Origin: Mesorhizobium sp. WSM3859
Lineage (GTDB): Bacteria > Pseudomonadota > Alphaproteobacteria > Rhizobiales > Rhizobiaceae
Reading direction: 5' to 3'
Assembly (NCBI RefSeq): GCF_002295065.1
Contig: NZ_NSGG01000001.1
Location: forward strand, 334,553-398,552
Length of the DNA: 64,000 nt
The notes below the pieces were generated by a model. The model saw nothing but the letters and a program-made list of their open reading frames with translations. It was not told where the DNA came from and did not search any database. The position numbers were made by a program, and so were the translations under genes. This document shows, piece by piece, positions 61,706 through 64,000 of the stretch (position 1 is the stretch's first letter; each line of letters begins with the position of its first letter).

Positions 61706-62886
61706 TGCCAAGACCATCGAAGCGGATTACCGCTATCGTTCCTTCGGGCAAGGACGGCTGGGAGGTCCATTCGGAAGCCTGGGCGCGCAAGCAGGCCGGC
61801 GAGGACATTATCATGCTGTCGGTCGGCGACCATGACTTCGACACACCTTCGAAGACGATCGAGGCCTGCGTCAACGCCGTGCGTGGCAGCAACCACCATT
61901 ACACCCCTCTCCCCGGTCTGCCGCGCCTGCGCAAGGCAATGGCGACGGCGTCCACCGCCTGCACCGGCATCGAGACGGAGCCCGACGAGATCATCGCCAC
62001 GCAAGGCGGCCAGGCGGCGCTTTATGCCGCCGTGCAAACCGTGCTCGATCCCGGCGACCACGCCATCGTGGTCGCGCCCTATTATGCCACCTATCCCAAC
62101 ACCTTCAGCGCCGCTGGCGCCACGTTCACCGTGGTCGAGACGCCGGCGGAGGACGGTTTCCAGCCCCGCGCCGACATGATCCGGGCCGCGCTGAAGCCCA
62201 ACACCCGCGCCATTCTGATCAACACGCCGAACAATCCGACCGGTGCGGTCTATTCGCGCGAGCGGCTGGAGGAATTGGCCGATATCTGCAAGGAGCACGA
62301 TCTCTGGCTGCTCTCCGACGAGGTCTACTGGACGCTCGGCGGCGGCGAACACATCTCGCCGCGCTCGCTTCCCGGCATGGCCGAGCGCACGCTGGTCATC
62401 AATTCCATGTCGAAAAGCCATGGCATGACCGGATGGCGCATGGGCTGGCTGACCGGCCCGACAAAGATGATCAGGCTGCTCACTGACCTCAACCTGGTGA
62501 CGACCTACGGCCTGCCGGCCTTCATCTCGATCGCCTGTGCCGAAGCGCTCGAGAACCACTATGGCGTGAAAGAGATCGCCGAGCGCTATGCGGCGCGCCG
62601 CGCCCTGATGCTGGAGGCCGTGCGCGGCATGAACGATGTCACCGTGCACGGCTCGGAAGGTGGCATGTACGTCATGCTCGATATCTCCGCCATCGAGCCC
62701 GACGACGAGAAATTCGCCTGGGGCCTGCTCGACAAGGAGAAGGTCGGGGTCATGCCGGGATCGAGCTTCGGCGAAGCCGCCGCCGGGCACATCCGCATCA
62801 GTCTCTGCCAGCCCGAGCCCATCCTCAAGGAAGCAGCACTTCGTCTGCGCCGCTTTGCTTCCAACTATCGCCGCGAGGCCGCATGA
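61705..62886 (+). CDS. Class I/II PLP-dependent aminotransferase
   Basis: 393 residues from ATG 61705, in TGATG with the previous stop. Landmarks: LSVGDHDFDTP, YTPLPGLPRLRKAMA, ATQGGQAALYAAVQTVLDPGD, INTPNNPTGAVYSRE, LLSDEVYWTL and the PLP lysine in INSMSKSHGMTGWRMGW. Aspartate/aromatic-aminotransferase-like fold. In this operon it may process an amino or keto acid made during N-methyl amino acid breakdown; the substrate is not readable. Overlaps the next gene by four bases. Confidence 0.92.
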   Translation: MPRPSKRITAIVPSGKDGWEVHSEAWARKQAGEDIIMLSVGDHDFDTPSKTIEACVNAVRGSNHHYTPLPGLPRLRKAMATASTACTGIETEPDEIIATQGGQAALYAAVQTVLDPGDHAIVVAPYYATYPNTFSAAGATFTVVETPAEDGFQPRADMIRAALKPNTRAILINTPNNPTGAVYSRERLEELADICKEHDLWLLSDEVYWTLGGGEHISPRSLPGMAERTLVINSMSKSHGMTGWRMGWLTGPTKMIRLLTDLNLVTTYGLPAFISIACAEALENHYGVKEIAERYAARRALMLEAVRGMNDVTVHGSEGGMYVMLDISAIEPDDEKFAWGLLDKEKVGVMPGSSFGEAAAGHIRISLCQPEPILKEAALRLRRFASNYRREAA

Positions 62887-64000
62887 CCAAGACTGTTCCC
62901 ACAAAAGCCCGCGCCGTCATCATCGGCGGCGGCGTCTCCGGCTGCTCGGTCGCCTATCACCTCGCCAAGCTCGGCTGGACCGACATCGTTCTCTTGGAGC
63001 GCAAGCAGCTCACCTCGGGCACCACCTGGCACGCGGCCGGCCTGATCGGCCAGCTGCGCGCCTCTCAGAACATGACACGGCTGGCGAAATACTCCGCCGA
63101 CCTCTACGTCAAGCTCGAGGCCGAGACCGATGTCGGCACCGGCATGCGCCAGGTCGGCTCGATCACCGTGGCGCTGACGGAGGAGCGCAAGCACGAGATC
63201 TACCGGCAGGCATCGCTTGCCCGCGCCTTCGATGTCGACGTGCGCGAGATTTCGCCGCGCGAGGTCAAGGAGATGTATCCGCATCTCAACGTCTCGGATG
63301 TGGTGGGCGCGGTGCACCTGCCGCTCGACGGCCAGTGCGATCCGGCCAACATCGCCATGGCGCTGGCCAAGGGCGCGCGCCAGCGGGGTGCTGCGATCAT
63401 CGAGAACGTCAAGGTCACCAAGGTTCACACCAGGAACGGCCGGGTCTTCGGCGTGTCATGGGCGCAGGACGAGGATCAGGGCACGATCGAGACCGACATC
63501 GTCGTCAACTGCGCCGGCATGTGGGCGCGCGAGCTTGGCCGACAGAACGGCGTCACCATTCCGCTGCATGCCTGCGAGCATTTCTATCTCGTCACAGAGC
63601 CGATCCCCGGCCTCTCTCGCCTGCCGGTGCTGCGCGTGCCGGACGAGTGCGCCTATTACAAGGAGGACGCCGGCAAGATGATGCTCGGCGCCTTCGAGCC
63701 GGTGGCGAAACCCTGGGGCATGGACGGCATCCGCGAGGATTTCTGCTTCGATCAGCTGCCTGAGGACATGGATCATTTCGAGCCGATCCTGGAAATGGGC
63801 GTCAACCGCATGCCGATGCTGGGCACCGCCGGCATCCATACCTTCTTCAACGGCCCTGAAAGTTTTACGCCTGACGACCGCTACTATCTCGGCGAAGCGC
63901 CGGAGCTTGCCGGCTACTGGATGGCGACCGGCTACAATTCGATCGGCATCGTCTCCTCCGGCGGCGCCGGCATGGCGCTGGCGCAGTGGATTAACGACGG
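62883..64000 (+). CDS. DMGDH/SarDH-family flavoprotein, N-terminal part (3' end outside window)
   Basis: The frame is open to the window edge; 372 residues are visible. It starts MTKTVPTKARAVIIGGGVSGC, with GGGVSG (15-20) and the covalent-FAD motif TSGTTWHAAG (H50), then DGQCDPANIAMALAKGARQRGA and a closing GYWMATGYNSIGIVSSGGAG. The GcvT part must follow beyond 64000. Overlaps the aminotransferase stop by four bases (ATGA). It is a second DMGDH-like enzyme in one operon, distinct from that at 58356. Confidence 0.92.
   Translation, partial: MTKTVPTKARAVIIGGGVSGCSVAYHLAKLGWTDIVLLERKQLTSGTTWHAAGLIGQLRASQNMTRLAKYSADLYVKLEAETDVGTGMRQVGSITVALTEERKHEIYRQASLARAFDVDVREISPREVKEMYPHLNVSDVVGAVHLPLDGQCDPANIAMALAKGARQRGAAIIENVKVTKVHTRNGRVFGVSWAQDEDQGTIETDIVVNCAGMWARELGRQNGVTIPLHACEHFYLVTEPIPGLSRLPVLRVPDECAYYKEDAGKMMLGAFEPVAKPWGMDGIREDFCFDQLPEDMDHFEPILEMGVNRMPMLGTAGIHTFFNGPESFTPDDRYYLGEAPELAGYWMATGYNSIGIVSSGGAGMALAQWIND

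Noticed and set aside
1-64000. tRNA, rRNA, CRISPR, prophage or transposase genes
   Set aside because: None recognised by eye on either strand; tRNAs could be missed without a covariance search.

Overview
The window looks like chromosomal DNA of a hyphomicrobial alphaproteobacterium, most probably Mesorhizobium or a close relative. The reasons are high G+C with strong third-position bias, short DUF1127-type proteins, an entericidin-like lipoprotein, Rhizobiales-type intergenic palindromes, a soxBDAG operon and several dimethylglycine/sarcosine dehydrogenase-like genes. No phage, transposase, CRISPR array, rRNA or tRNA was recognised. The identification is inference; nothing was searched.

Layout. 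1-5.8 kb: the 3' end of a dimethylglycine dehydrogenase-like gene, a GT-C glycosyltransferase, a DddP-type M24 protein, a PhnD-like binding protein and a desaturase. 6-13.5 kb: an XRE regulator, a betaine-type homocysteine methyltransferase, an ECF sigma factor coupled to a membrane-anchored VWA protein, a dienelactone hydrolase and an orphan ferredoxin. 13.6-24.2 kb: the core of the window, a corrinoid-dependent C1 system. It comprises an MttB-family methyltransferase without pyrrolysine, its corrinoid protein, DUF1638, the 'virulence factor' family protein, MetV, MetF, a methyl-THF:corrinoid methyltransferase and a RACo-type corrinoid activator. 24.2-36 kb: an acyltransferase, small DUF1127 genes, a LysR gene, a GbdR-like regulator beside a TauABC/SsuABC-type ABC transporter, purC, and an M50 protease. 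36-38.6 kb: an atypical DMGDH-like flavoprotein. 38.7-46.6 kb: an envelope-glycan cluster with DprE1-like and HAD-UbiA proteins, resembling decaprenyl-phosphoryl-arabinose synthesis. 47-50 kb: an MscS channel. 50-55 kb: soxBDAG. 55-64 kb: an MFS pump, a nitroreductase and an XRE-cupin-controlled operon of two DMGDH-like genes with a homocysteine methyltransferase and an aminotransferase.

How it fits together (inference): quaternary amines such as glycine betaine, proline betaine or carnitine would lose a methyl group through MttB-like protein -> corrinoid protein -> MtgA-like protein -> methyl-THF, or through the betaine:homocysteine enzyme. MetF/MetV would oxidise methyl-THF to methylene-THF. 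DMGDH-like proteins and sarcosine oxidase would take dimethylglycine to glycine, also yielding methylene-THF. A GbdR-like regulator, and a palindrome shared by the homocysteine methyltransferase and mtgA-like promoters, suggest coordinated control.

The most notable observations are the corrinoid pathway in an apparently aerobic bacterium; Arg/Gly-rich tails on four of its components; two promoters sharing one ATAAAGA-N2-TCTTTAT operator; the DPA-like cluster in a Gram-negative; and a DddP homologue that keeps all recalled metal and catalytic positions.
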